64,000 nucleotides of DNA from Evernia prunastri (taxonomy: Eukaryota; Ascomycota; Lecanoromycetes; Lecanorales; Parmeliaceae), in NCBI GenBank assembly GCA_003184365.1, contig NKYR01000066.1, positions 62,001 to 126,000 on the forward strand, given 5' to 3'. The translations under genes were made by a program, and so were the position numbers. Positions within the stretch are counted from its first letter, which is position 1; each line of letters opens with the position of its first letter. The notes below the pieces were generated by a model. That model saw only the letters and a program-made list of their open reading frames with translations. It searched no databases and was not told where the DNA came from. This document shows, in pieces, positions 53,703 to 64,000 of this stretch.

Positions 53703-56700
53703 CTACAAGATGTGAGCCTCCGTAAGTGTGGCCACGAGAGTCAGAAAATCATCGAGGAATTCTAGACCCAAATCGCGTCGGTCTCTACCAGACGGACTTT
53801 CAAGAGCCCGTTGTAATATCCTGCATAAGTAATCCGACTGAACTTGTGACAAGAGATATCGCCTGTCTCTCAATATGTGATCATAGCCCTCGGCATTCGG
53901 TCGGATCCCCTCAAAGCGAATGAGATGACATCGCCTTCCCTCAGTGCCACCGTAAGACCGCAACGTTTTCGAGATTTCGAAGTGAGGACTGCTAGGAGCA
54001 ATATGGCCTATAGCAAGACCGAACAGGCTCTCTTGCCACGAGAGAGGTGTTTCTTGTAAGTCTACCACGATTGTAGCAGCCCCAATTTTAAAATGCCCCG
54101 ACGAGAATATACTGCTGTTAGGATCCGAACTAGACGAGAGGCATAGTGCGATGAGTCCTGTGAAGTGAGGATCATATGATACTGGCTGCAACCTTATTCC
54201 TAACGCATGATTCCTGTAAGTAAATTCGAGCATGGACGTTCTGAAGATCCTGACCCAAAGCGAAATCGGTTTGACCTGATCCGCCGAGTCAGATTGGTCT
54301 AAGCATAAAGTGGAATTAGGATCCGCTCCGAGATGTAAAAGTTCTCGAATGATATGAAGGTAGGCCTCGAAGTCTCGACGCTCCTCATTTAAATTTGATA
54401 CGCCACTGAAACCACAGACGGCGCACGCAAGCAAATAATTTGAGCGCTCGTGAGAGATGCCGTGCAATATCGTGCTGTGCATGAAGTATCTTTGACATCC
54501 AAAGAAAGCCGCGAAGCCAGGAGCATCGTGGAATGGCAATGCATCACTGCGGTATCCATGATTTATATCCGTCCATTTGTAGTGCTTGAACCAGGGAACA
54601 CACGGTTCGTTCAATTTCTCGTCAATCAGGCCGACGTTCCTAAAGATCTGATTCACCATTTTGACAACTTCTTCTGCGCAGGCTTGATCGCTTCCTTGAG
54701 CAGACTCTGATCGCCCCACAAGGTTTACACAATCCATGACTCCCGCTATATGGGCAAACAATGATACATAATGCTTGCCTCCCCCAAACGGAGACACAAT
54801 GACCGGGATGAGGTTTAGCACGCCAAGCTTGCCACGTATCATTGCCATAGTCGTTTCAGAGGGTTCAGTCTTATTCTGGAACAACGTTCCATATTCGGTT
54901 CGTAGAAACTCCCCCACGGTTCTATGTATGAACAACACTTCCCGATTTTGTTGTACCGGATTCTGCATTCCGTCGACTTCCCACGGCTCCCAACTGTTAC
55001 TTGCCCTTTGAAAAGGCATTTCGCCTGTCTTAGAGAATAGTGCGAGTTGATCTCGATGACTGTTCCCTCTGTCTGTCAGGGGTTTTAGCCACCTCTCCTT
55101 GATCTCGACGAGTCCGGCACATCGTGTCAGAACGCGGGTCTCAACATAGAGGCAATGATCAATGAATTTTTGAGATGTAAAGTAATCATGGCTGTTTGTT
55201 GTGGGGTCTTGGCCAATTCCTCCTTCAGCAAAGACTGACTCCAATAACGTGAGTGGTGACAAGTTCATGCCACATCCTTCTTGCTTCTCTTGCTTCAGCA
55301 AGAGGCCGAAGAGTTTGAAAGCCTCTGGGAGATAAGAGCTATCCATGCTTTCGAGTGACTGCTTATATAGGCCCTCTATTGTTTCTGGAGTCCGCTCCAG
55401 TCTTTTTTCGAGCTCGAGGCATGGTGTCACAGTTACAAGCTCCCCTCTTAAGGCTTTTGAGCATAAGTTCCAGCCAGAGAAATACCCCCTCGGATTTGTG
55501 GACTGTATTCCGTATCAACTTTTCAATGCTATCCTCCTCCGATGGTGGGGGGAAATGCTTGAATAAAACTGGACGCAGTGTATCTTCAGCAACCTTCAAT
55601 GTGTCTAGATAGTTTAGATCCTGTAGCCTTATTTGCGGTGATTGAGCGAACCCTTTTCGAAAAATTTGTTCGGGACGACTAGAGACACAGACTTTAACCC
55701 TTGGAAATTGACTTAATGAGTGGATTAAACCGATAAGATCGTCCTCGTCTCCTAGGAACTCATCCAGACCGTCAAAGAAGAAATACATATCCAGTGAAGA
55801 TGGTAAACGATCAATGAGTCCTTTGAAGACCGATACAAGTCGTTGCTCCGTCCAAGCATGCAGCGGTGTATGATGATAGCCTATACATGAGGGGTTTGAA
55901 AGATCAGGTTGACCATCGATCATGAGTGATATCAAATCCGGCCTCTGATGGGCAATCTGATACAATATGGAACGTAACAATCCCGTATAGTTTTTCTGCA
56001 GAGCACTACCTTGGCTCCAGAAAAAGAAGGAGATCGCTATGGACTGCGAATCTGAGGCTTGTGCCTTCGGAAGATTTTTTCGGAATTCGTTGACGATGTA
56101 CTTCATGAGTGTCGACTTGCCCGAGCCAGGTTTGCCGCTTAGCCAATATTCCCGACCACCTTGTTCGACATCAGTAATTTTCGAGATAGGGGGTAGAAGG
56201 TGAATCGTTCGAGTCTTAATGCACGCGATTGGACGACAACAATTCTCTGTGCAGGGTTTCAGATCTGATGGTAAATACGAGCTTACGTACCGCGTTCAAG
56301 CCAATCAGCTAGGCTTGGCCATTGCTTCCGCCCTGATTTTCCGTCGTGGTCACCAGGCTTGAATACCCACTGACAGGTCCCCTCATGCGCCGTGTGTATT
56401 TCATCTCGTCGCGAATATATTTCTGGGAAGAAAAGACTATCTTTGAATCGCTGTTGGATGATCAAGTCCTGCTCTGTCCGCATAACATCGTTGAGCGGGG
56501 GACTATCAGGTCCTTGTATCATTTGGCGTCGGCCTGTGAGGAGCCGTTGGGATTCGTTCCAACCCCTCGAACTTTGCTTTCGAGCAGTAGCCATTCTGAC
56601 AATTACATCGCAGACGAGCTTGAATTTGGGATCGTCAAAACCAGAGTATTTGTTTAGACCGGAGTGATCTGATATCAAATATATCATTTCCCTTCCAAAC

Positions 56701-57537
56701 TGAGTCGCTGAGCGTTGGTCAACGATAGGAACTCTGAGGTATCCTTCCAGATAGGTATTATCCAACTTTTCGTAGAAGCAAGTAATGCTCAGGTGCTTAT
56801 ATCCAGCAGCAAAATCTTGCGCTAGATCGTACAGTTGTTCACTTTTTGGAGCTAGTTGCTCAACGAGAGAAGGGTCGTTTCCTTTGACCATAGCAAGAAA
56901 TATTGCATATCCAGCAATCGTAGCCCCTTCGTGCGGCGTACCCAGGAATAGGACACCAGCAGTCGAAAATCGGATGTCTTCACAATCTGGCCGATTATTC
57001 GCAAGGACAAGCGCTTGCTTCACAAGTAGCCCACCCATGCTATGCCCAACGAACACGATCGGTCGGCGCATTGCCTTCAAGTGTCAGTTAAGACTAGAAG
57101 ACAAGATATCAGCTCTCTTACTTCGTTCTTCTGTCGATCGAGGTGCAACACTGTAAGTAACTGTTCTCCCAGCTCGCGGAGACTCGTCTTTTTGGCTCCC
57201 TTCTGATAAGTATACCAGTCTGATCTATAGCTGAAGGTGGCAATCCGCGCATTCGGTACAGACTTCGGGAGTAAGTCGCGGAGCCACATCACTTCCTCAA
57301 CTCCGCCATCTTCTTTCGAGACCTTCTTGACCCATGTGTAGTACGGACTGGCACCAAGGCCTTGGACAGCAATGATGCTAATTATATAAGTCATACATAT
57401 ACCTTTCCATATCAGAAGGGTAGGGGTACCTACTCGACAGCTGAACCACGGTCAGGCTTATCACTATTCAGGGTATTCTCGACCGGATACCAGGTGAAGA
57501 GCCCCATCAAGTCCTCATCTTTTGGTCGGGTAACCAT
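53703..57537 (-). CDS. NLR protein: lipase-like N-domain plus NACHT NTPase, frameshifted
   Basis: Exons 57537..57434, 57377..57122, 57074..56291 and 56159..53703; introns of 56, 47 and 131 bp. One extra G in the run at 55442-55445 must be skipped, after which 1,199 residues fit exactly. The N-domain is an alpha/beta hydrolase: IIAVQGLGASPYYTW and the nucleophile motif VFVGHSMGGLLVKQAL, then LFLGTPHEG. The NACHT domain has Walker A SGKPGSGKSTLMKY, Walker B MYFFFDGLDEF and the sensor VKVCVSSRPE. The long C-terminal half shows no clear WD, ANK or TPR repeats. Such proteins are fungal NOD-like receptors, used in incompatibility and immune-like cell death. The start is the ATG giving MVTRPKDEDLMGLFTWYP. 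Whether the break is real is open. Confidence 0.85.
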
Positions 57538-58060
57538 CCCCGCAGAGTCTCTAGTGTAAAAGCTAAGACAGGAGATAAATGTCAAGGTTTATAGAGACGG
57601 TCGAATGCCCTCACTACATTTGAGATGACAACAATGAGTTGATAGAACCCTATCACTCGGACGTCTACCCCACTCGTGTCACCTTCAGCCTCGTCAGTGG
57701 TCAGTCAGCTGATGTATTTAGCGTGTGCGAATCTGTTTGTTCGCACGATCATTTTCGGTACTACTTCGTAAGACATCTTTGCGGAGCTGGATCAGCATAA
57801 TCTATTGCAAGTACAATAGCTTTTATTATCTACTCTGCCGTTGTTAAGATAGTCAGGTTGAAAGAATCAAGATCTGTAAGCTAGTCGCGACAACAGATTT
57901 GCACACGCTAACGACTAGCTGAATGATCTACTTCATCAGGTACCTTAGGCGTTGACTTACGAAACGAGGCGTTTCTGGACCAACGAATGCTGTCGCTGAA
58001 GCCAAAGCAGAGGCGAGTAACGAGGTTCGCGCTCGTCACTAGTGCGAAGGCTGCAGAGCT
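57538..58060. other. Intergenic region upstream of the NLR gene
   Basis: It should contain the NLR promoter, since the gene starts at 57537 on the minus strand. No gene supported. Confidence 0.4.
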
Positions 58061-58069
58061 CAAAAGACA

Positions 58070-59115
58070 TGCCCCTCCCCCTTACAAAATCCAATGAACA
58101 GGACGCGAGACCCGAGGCCGCAACCTCCCGACCTCCTATTTCCACGGTCCCACCCGAACATCGTCTCCCCGTTGGCCGTGCCGAAGCTGAATTTGCAGAA
58201 TGGGGTCGTCACAGCTCTCCGGCGTATTAGAGGCCAGGAAAGCAAGACCACATCAAGGGTACCAGGCCATAGAGCTATCCCGGGTCAGGGCAGTGGATTA
58301 GAGGAGAGGGACATCGAGAAGAAGGCAACAACCTAGACGAGGTCTGGGGCAGACTCATGGGGTTTGGAGCAGACATGAGAGGCACTGAGGACGAGGATAA
58401 TGCTGCCGGATCAAGTCAAAGCGTGTTGGCATTACAGAGGAACGTCTTACGCTCGGAGGTCTTGCGGGAGTCAAGGACATCGTCAAAATCTTCGTCGAGG
58501 GTTTTGTGCCTCTCTACAACGTGATTGGAACAGTAACGGATGTCTTGGGTTATGGAAAGAAAGAAAGAAAGAAAGAGGATTGCATATCTAGAGGATTATT
58601 CGAGTAGTGATACTGCCCGGCGAGACTGTTCTGGTGTTGGGAAAGTCAGGCTCAGGATGCACGTTGTCCTTGAGGTATGTCTTTGGATATGTGCAATCTG
58701 GCCCGCTGACTGTTTTGATGAGTGCTTCTGGTGTAGGTAAGAATGACTTTGCTTGATTTCCTGGCTTCTCTAGAGAACGTTGGCACTATATCCGATGATG
58801 TTCTGGTTGATGGCAAAGCTCGTTTCGTTTCAAACAAGAACGTTTGAAGCTTTACAGCTTGATATTCACAGGTCAATTCGGACAGTGAGAGCAGCTCCAA
58901 GATTCAGTGCCGCTCACCGTTGGCCATACGAGGTCTCGGGAAGAGAAGTATGCTTATGTCAAGGGACTCATAACTTTACTCGAGATGAATGAAATCGTGG
59001 TTGCTATCATTGGACTGGATTCGCAGTCATCTTTCAACATTGTCCGCTTTGTCAAGAAGCTTGCAGCCTCTGGGCAATTCATCCATTTGCATGATCTATC
59101 AACCCATGAGCAACG
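58070..59115 (+). pseudogene. Wreck of a PDR-type ABCG transporter
   Basis: Scattered frames match pieces of pleiotropic drug-resistance transporters. From left: an N-terminal AEFAEWGRHSSPAY, then GVKDIVKIFVEGFVPLYNVI and the first Walker A, LPGETVLVLGKSGSGCT (about 58610-58670). From 58745 the pieces come from the second nucleotide-binding domain: TLLDFLASLENVGTISDDVL, QLDIHRSIRTVRAA, FSAAHRWPYEVS, REEKYAYVKGLITLLEMNEI, then directly LDSQSSFNIVRFVKKLA. The first ABC domain beyond Walker A, the first membrane part, and the signature/Walker B segment are missing, and the frames slip several times. It cannot encode a transporter. Confidence 0.75.
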
Positions 59116-59420
59116 ACATCATCTTGCTGTTGTTGGAGAACAGATATTTGAACTTCAATCGCCGCTGACCACTCATAACACATTGAGTGAAACAATTCTG
59201 TTGTCATGCTTGAGGAATGCGGGGATCCCCTCTCTTGAAATTCTCCGCATGCGGCCACCGAAGCTCTCACATCGTCTACCGAAATCGCAGCTCCAACAAT
59301 ACACAATCCCAAAACCCATAATTTCAACACCGCAGATGCTCGTCCTCAGCTAAACGCCAAATTCGAGCTCGTCTCCACGAAGAGATCAAATCCACACCGA
59401 CCACTAAGCAACCACCCCCC
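59116..59420. other. Short region between the ABC relic and the next gene
   Basis: No further ABC transporter sequence recognised. The last 60 bp are CT-rich and may be the leader of the gene at 59421. Confidence 0.4.
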
Positions 59421-59993
59421 ATGCCCGTCCTCCCCATCACGCCCACCTCCCAAACCCTATTCCTCCTCTCCTCCCTCCTCTCCCTCACCATCCTCATCCT
59501 CATCACAATCTACATCCTCCGCCGACCCGGCCTAAGCCCCATACCCCTCACCTACCTCGCCTACCACTACGGACGCTGGAGAAACCCAACATCAAACCCA
59601 TCCTCGCCCCCTCTCCATCTATCATCCCCCCAATACCACCAACAGCAAGATCTCCCCCCGACCCCACACCCACAACCCTACCACAACCCTTTCGACTCAA
59701 GCCCCAGCCCCAGCCCCAGCCCAAGCTCCAGCCCCGATCCCGAATCCGATTCCGAACCCTCGCCAATAGAATGGCGGGAGCCATGGCGGTGGCGGTTCGG
59801 TACTGGCAGAGATGTACATGAACGCGGAGATGCACACAGGAACGAAGGTGGGAACAATCTCGGGAGTAGGGTTGACATTGCTGACGAAGCAGAAGTGCAG
59901 ATCGCAAGCCCGACGCTGAGTCCGTTGGCTGGGGAAGTATTTCTTCGCGGACGGGGTTGGGATTCGAGATATGTGAGGTGGGGCGAGCATTGA
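59421..59993 (+). CDS. One-pass membrane protein, hypothetical, 190 aa
   Basis: A single exon. After MPVLPITPTSQT comes one strong membrane helix (LLSLTILILITIYILRRPGL), then a cytosolic tail rich in Pro and Ser (PSPSPSPSSSPDPESDSEP), a Trp/Arg patch (EWREPWRWRFGTGRD), and an end WDSRYVRWGEH. No known domain. The composition fits a small tail-exposed membrane protein, but the Pro/Ser stretch comes from CCC-rich DNA. An overlapping open frame on the other strand has less protein-like content. Confidence 0.5.
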   Translation: MPVLPITPTSQTLFLLSSLLSLTILILITIYILRRPGLSPIPLTYLAYHYGRWRNPTSNPSSPPLHLSSPQYHQQQDLPPTPHPQPYHNPFDSSPSPSPSPSSSPDPESDSEPSPIEWREPWRWRFGTGRDVHERGDAHRNEGGNNLGSRVDIADEAEVQIASPTLSPLAGEVFLRGRGWDSRYVRWGEH

Positions 59994-60099
59994 GGGGAGT
60001 ATGATGAACCCTGAAGGAAGGGGAGGGGAGGGGAGGGAAGAGGTTGAGTCCTGAGTCCAGGCTTAGATGGTGGAATGCACAGTAGTACAAACCCCACAC

Positions 60100-60780
60100 C
60101 CACACCCACAACCCCCCAGAAGCCCGCCTACCCCTACGTTCCTCCTCCCCTCATCCTCTGCGCGCCTCCTCCTCTACGCGCCTCCTCCTCTACGCGCCTC
60201 TCCCTTTGCGCGCCTCCTTCCCCTTGCGATTCCTGCACATCCCCCACACATCCCCAGCACATCCCCAGCACATCCCCTGCCCATCACCTGTACACATCCT
60301 CCGCAGACCCAGCAGCCGCAACCCATCGATCCCGCTCGCGCATGCTAGCATGGGGCGGTGTATCGACATTCGCCGCGGGCTTCTCCCCTTGGGTTTCCCC
60401 TCTCCGGCTTCGAGCGAGGGAGTAGGTCTTTCTGAATGTGGGCTGAGTTTGTGGGGAGAAGGGAGGGTGAGGGTAGGAGGGTAGGAGGGTAGGAGGGTAG
60501 GAGGGTAGGAGGGTAGGAGGGTAGGAGGGTAGGAGGGTGAGAGGGTAGGAGGGTAGGAGGGTGAGAGGGTAGAGGGGGTAGAGGGGGTAAGAGGGTAGGA
60601 GGGTGAGAGGGTAGGAGGGCAGGAGGGTAGAGGGGGTAGAGGGGGTAAGAGGGTAGGAGGGTGAGAGGGTAGGAGGGCAGGAGGGTAGAGGGGGTAGGAG
60701 GGTAGGGTAGGGAAGGGGGATGGATGGTGGATGAGGGATGAGGGATGAGGGATGGTGGATGAGGGATGGGAGGAGGGGGG
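60100..60780. repeat. G/C-strand-biased minisatellites
   Basis: Three neighbouring simple arrays. At 60155-60215, copies of GCGCCTCCTCCTCTAC-like units. At 60235-60290, CACATCCCCAG units. At about 60461-60715, many copies of the 8-bp unit GGGTAGGA with GTGAGA and GGGGGTAGA variants, followed by GGATGAGG units to 60772. The GGG runs on the plus strand could form G-quadruplexes. The unit is not the fungal telomere repeat TTAGGG. Confidence 0.9.
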
Positions 60781-61021
60781 AAGGAGGGTTGGGGTGATTG
60801 ATTGACTTGCCTACCTACCTATTGGCTTCCTCTTGTATATAATGATGAGAAATGATTCCTTCTGCTTGCTAAGAGAGGGGAAGAGGAAAAGATATTCCCT
60901 TTGAAGCAGCAACAGCCGCTGCGGTGTGTAACCTACATAATCGTACATGCAGCATACATACTCTTACAAGCCCCCACGTCTCCCTAATGACTTCCGACAG
61001 ATCAAAGCCATCAAGCCGAAC
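60781..61021. other. Short 3' flank of the cyclase gene
   Basis: Follows the stop of the minus-strand oxidosqualene cyclase gene. No gene supported. Confidence 0.4.
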
Positions 61022-63361
61022 TCACAGAACCACCGGATCCCCATACTTCCTCGCGAACATACCCAGCGCCTTGATCGGGAAGGTGAATTTGTAATTCGGA
61101 TAAGAGATCATGACGCTCTTATTGAAGACCCCTTCGATGCCCTCCTGCTTCCACTCCCCGTTCCCCCGCTGCCGCTCCATGACCAGCTTGACGGCTCTCT
61201 CGATCGGCTGCCGGTGCGGAAAACCCGCGACGACGAGCGCGATGATGGCCCAGCTCGTCATGACGACCTGGCTCTCGCGCTGCACGTAGACGCCCGTTTC
61301 GCAGCCCTTGTAGCTCTCCCCCCAGCCGCCGTCGTCTCGTTGCTTGCTGAGCAGGAAATCGCACGCCTTCTGGACGCGGGTGCTGTTACTGTAAGTCTCG
61401 CCGACGGAGGCGAGGGATTCGAGAGCGAACATGCCGGCGTAGGTGAAGCAGATGCCCCAGCTGCCGTACCAGGATCCGTCCTTGCGTTGCGCTTTACGGA
61501 TGTACTTCAGCGCGCCGTCCAGAGCTCTCGATATGTCTGCTTTTCTGTAATCGGGATGGTGTTTCGAGAAGAGGCGCAGAGCTGTGACGACGGCGGTGCT
61601 GCATTCAGGATAGTCGTACTCGACCATAATCCTACCGAAGACTTCGGCTCCGTTCAAATATTCTAGATGCTCTGAGCCGCGAGTGGGCTCATAAGATGCG
61701 AATCCTCCGGAAGCATTCTGCATGGTCAGGAGGGTGTCAATGGCATCATAGAGGCGATCTTTGGAGACCAAAGTCGGATAGCCGGGCGTGTGCTGCAGCA
61801 TCATAACAGCCTTCAACGCCTCACTTGTCGTATCGCTGACAGTGTAGCCCTGTACTTTCGTACTAAAGGCCCAGGCACCCTTCCGCTGCTGTCGATAACA
61901 GATATCCTGTTCTCTGCAATTTTCTCTAATCTGTTGATCCTCGAGGAATTCCAGAGCTTTCACCAGCATCGGTTTCCATTTTGGGTCTTCAGCCAGTCCA
62001 GCTTCGTAGACTGCTTGGATAAGCCAAGACGTGTCCCACGTCTGCACCCCATTGGTGCCGTTGACAAGCATGCCCTCGTTCTTCATCCAAAGGAACTCTG
62101 ACAAGCGCTCGCGATGGCGTTTTACAGAATAGCTATCTGGACCGTCATGGATGAAGCAGGCCACCATATTCATGGGAGCACTAACAGGAGCGAGATCAGC
62201 ATAGTCAGTGTTCTCGTCTTCGCGCTGAATCAAGTCGAAGGACCAGTCTTCTGCTCGCTTTTTGATATAATCCGTTCGAAGAAACTGATTCCAGACGTAG
62301 ACCAGAAACCAATTGATGAGGGTGAGGATCCATGTTTTTGGATGGTAATTGTCTCGGGGAGACACGCTACTACGGTATGAGGAGAAGTTGATAGAGGAAT
62401 GGCTTTGGGTGTAGATTTCCTCCCGAATCTGGCTGATCAGAGGAGTCTGAGGGGTGACAAATCTCCTAGAGTAGATGTAGGACATTGGGAGGAAGACCAT
62501 GCGCATGTGTATCCACCAACGCCAAGGAGCAAGAGGTACCCAGTCTGGAAGAAGCCTGCAATAAATCATCAGACAACCTTACCATCAATCGAAAGGCCCA
62601 ACGCTCGACATACCACAACTCCGGGGGCACTGGATTGACACCCTCCCACTCCATAACCCCCAACGCGGCCAACCAGAACTTCGCCCAATGCGGCGCCATC
62701 ACCGCTCCGCCCAACTTATGGAGCATCGATCTCGCCTTCACCATCCTCTCATCTTCTTCACTGGCCTCCAGTAGCCTCAGCACAACATAAGTCATCGTGG
62801 TGCCATAGGCTGTGCTCTCGCCCTCAATATGTAGCCCCCATCCTCCATCATCTGGATTCTGTCGGGCAAAGAGGTACCGTTTCATCTCTATGGCAATGGG
62901 TTCCGGTATGGGTGTCTGAGTGACGTACCAGCCGATAACCATACCCGGGAGGAGGAACATGGGACCGCCGTATTCGCAGGCCCAGTTGCCGGGGGGAAGC
63001 TGCAGACGTTCGAAGAAGGAGAGGGCATTATGAATGGAGGAGAGCGGGGTTTTGGGTCTTTGGAGCCCTGGTAGATCCTGCAATGGGTTCGTCAGTGACA
63101 TTGAGGAAAGTAAGGGGCAGCAAAAGGACTGACTAGAGACAGACCGAGGTGGTACCTATCCGCCGTGCTTTGCGGCCAAGCTTTGACCTCTTCGTCAGTC
63201 TCCAGATAGTGCCATGTCTGTCGGCCGGCTTCGTCCAGGAGTCGCCATCGCTGGATGTCAGTAGATGCTTCTTTAGAGATCGAGGCTACAGTCGCGCCGT
63301 TTTGGTGCTTGTAGTCGCCATTGGCGTTGCCATTCAAGACCGTCTGCTTTCTCCATGCCAT
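61022..63361 (-). CDS. Oxidosqualene cyclase family (ERG7-like) triterpene cyclase
   Basis: Three exons: 63361..63134, 63077..62614 and 62555..61022; introns of 56 and 58 bp; 741 residues, close to the usual 730. Family blocks are LQLPPGNWACEYGGPMFLLP, ARQNPDDGGWGLHIEG, HMRMVFLPMSYIYSRRF, PVSAPMNMVACFIHDGPDS, NEGMLVNGTNGVQTWDTSW and RKDGSWYGSWGICFTYAGMF, with several QW-type repeats. The enzyme cyclises 2,3-oxidosqualene in the endoplasmic reticulum or lipid-droplet membrane. The catalytic motif, normally DCTAE in lanosterol synthases, reads DTTSE near residue 475: the Asp and Glu stay, but Cys is Thr and Ala is Ser. It could be a paralogue making another triterpene rather than the sterol-pathway enzyme. 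The donor GTCAGT of intron 1 is slightly weak. Confidence 0.88.
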
Positions 63362-63851
63362 ATTTGATCCAGGAGGGGCACAAAGTACTGGCCTGCACGA
63401 TCTGGGGATTCCATATTTATGACATTTTTGAAAGAGGATTTGTTGGTCGTGGTTTTGGTGGAACAGGCTAGCACGCGAGTTCGTAAATACCTACAGCGCT
63501 ACAGTACGAGTTACGATGCTAGCGCCATAGGGCTCGTCGATCACGATCTAGGGTATATCCCAGGCACAATCTCAACAGTAAGGGTACCTTCTACCTTAGG
63601 TACGTAGTAAGGTACTCTTGAAGTCTTAGTACTCTTAATGTCTGAGGAGGAAAAAGGTCCTTGATTAGAGAGATCGGTCGTTATAGCTAGAACGTGCGGT
63701 GCAAGAACTCAATTATGATCCATTAGCTCGAATAAAACTTCGAGATGCCCTGTCAAGCCTTTCCAGAGGATCGAGAGACGGGCGATATAACGACATCGAT
63801 GCAATAACAATGCCTTCCCATCCCATGCCAAAGATCGTCCTCATTATCCCC
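63362..63851. other. Intergenic region with GGTACC/CTTAGGTA words
   Basis: About 490 bp upstream of the cyclase (minus). Near 63580-63640 it has AGGGTACCTTCTACCTTAGG and TACGTAGTAAGGTACTC, the same word family as at 43.8 and 50.1 kb. No gene supported. Confidence 0.45.
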
Positions 63852-64000
63852 TCAGTCACTCAAATCAGGATTAGCAACAAATAGCCTCCCCCCACCCATG
63901 TAGCCCATCGTATTAGCCCTTTCATCCACACTCCCCCTCCTCCTCAAATCCTCAATCGTCTTGCTCTCCTTCTCTGCCTTCGGCGCCTGCATCTGTCCCA
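63852..64000 (-). CDS. C-terminal fragment of an unidentified protein
   Basis: The frame enters from the right edge and ends at TGA 63854-63852, giving 48 full residues. It reads GQMQAPKAEKESKTIEDLRR, then SVDERANTMGYMGGGRLFVA and NPDLSD. Composition and the distinct end look like a real conserved C-terminus. I cannot name the family from this piece. Confidence 0.55.
   Translation of the reverse strand, partial: GQMQAPKAEKESKTIEDLRRRGSVDERANTMGYMGGGRLFVANPDLSD

Noticed and set aside
60461..60715. Telomere-like repeat
   Set aside because: The unit is GGGTAGGA with variants, not TTAGGG, and genes continue on both sides.
1..64000. Biosynthetic cluster around the FAD oxidoreductase, oxalate decarboxylase or cyclase
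   Set aside because: No backbone synthase, P450 or pathway regulator lies next to any of them in this window.

Overview
The window is nuclear DNA of a filamentous ascomycete (Pezizomycotina). Introns are short (about 41-138 bp) with GT..AG ends and CTAAY-like branch sites. Fungal-specific families are present: HET, NACHT-type NLR, GT69, tannase, SSU1/TDT and SAT4-like. Gene density is moderate and neighbours are mostly not organised into pathways. I saw no rRNA, tRNA or CRISPR array. All gene models were built by hand from reading frames and splice signals; splice sites were kept when they restored both frame and family motifs.

Layout. 0-9 kb: end of a bestrophin-like channel (+), an LtrA-type membrane protein (-), a decayed SAT4-like membrane gene (-) beside a degenerate tandem repeat, a small hypothetical (-), and a six-exon FAD-linked oxidoreductase (-). 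9-20 kb: a relic repeat, an F-box-like protein (-), a bicupin oxalate decarboxylase (-), a TDT/SSU1-type transporter (+), a 511-bp MITE with long inverted repeats and a perfect 9-bp target duplication, and a secreted protein (-). 21-30 kb: an RBR ubiquitin ligase (+) and a HET-domain protein (+), each with one frameshift, two small secreted proteins (+), and a formate/nitrite transporter (-). 30-41 kb: an amidohydrolase (+) and two large orphan membrane plus coiled-coil proteins (+) lying among locally duplicated non-coding DNA. 41-50 kb: a secreted cysteine-containing protein (+), a GT69 mannosyltransferase (-), an ankyrin/SEC-C protein (+), a membrane coiled-coil protein (-), a divergent pair of small paralogous Cys-rich proteins, and an SDR-type reductase (-). 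50-64 kb: a tannase/feruloyl esterase (+), a doubtful small gene, a lipase-NACHT NLR (-) with one frameshift, a wreck of a PDR-type ABC transporter (+), a one-pass membrane protein (+), a G-rich minisatellite, an oxidosqualene cyclase-family gene with a variant catalytic motif (-), and the 3' end of one more gene (-).

Functional themes. Several genes belong to fungal self/non-self recognition or protein turnover (HET, lipase-NACHT NLR, RBR ligase, F-box). Others concern plant or organic-acid substrates (tannase, oxalate decarboxylase, amidohydrolase, FNT and TDT transporters), which suits a plant-associated or saprotrophic fungus. This is inference from gene content. Three of the recognition/turnover genes are each broken by one base inside a G run, so assembly error and true decay must be separated before they are called dead.
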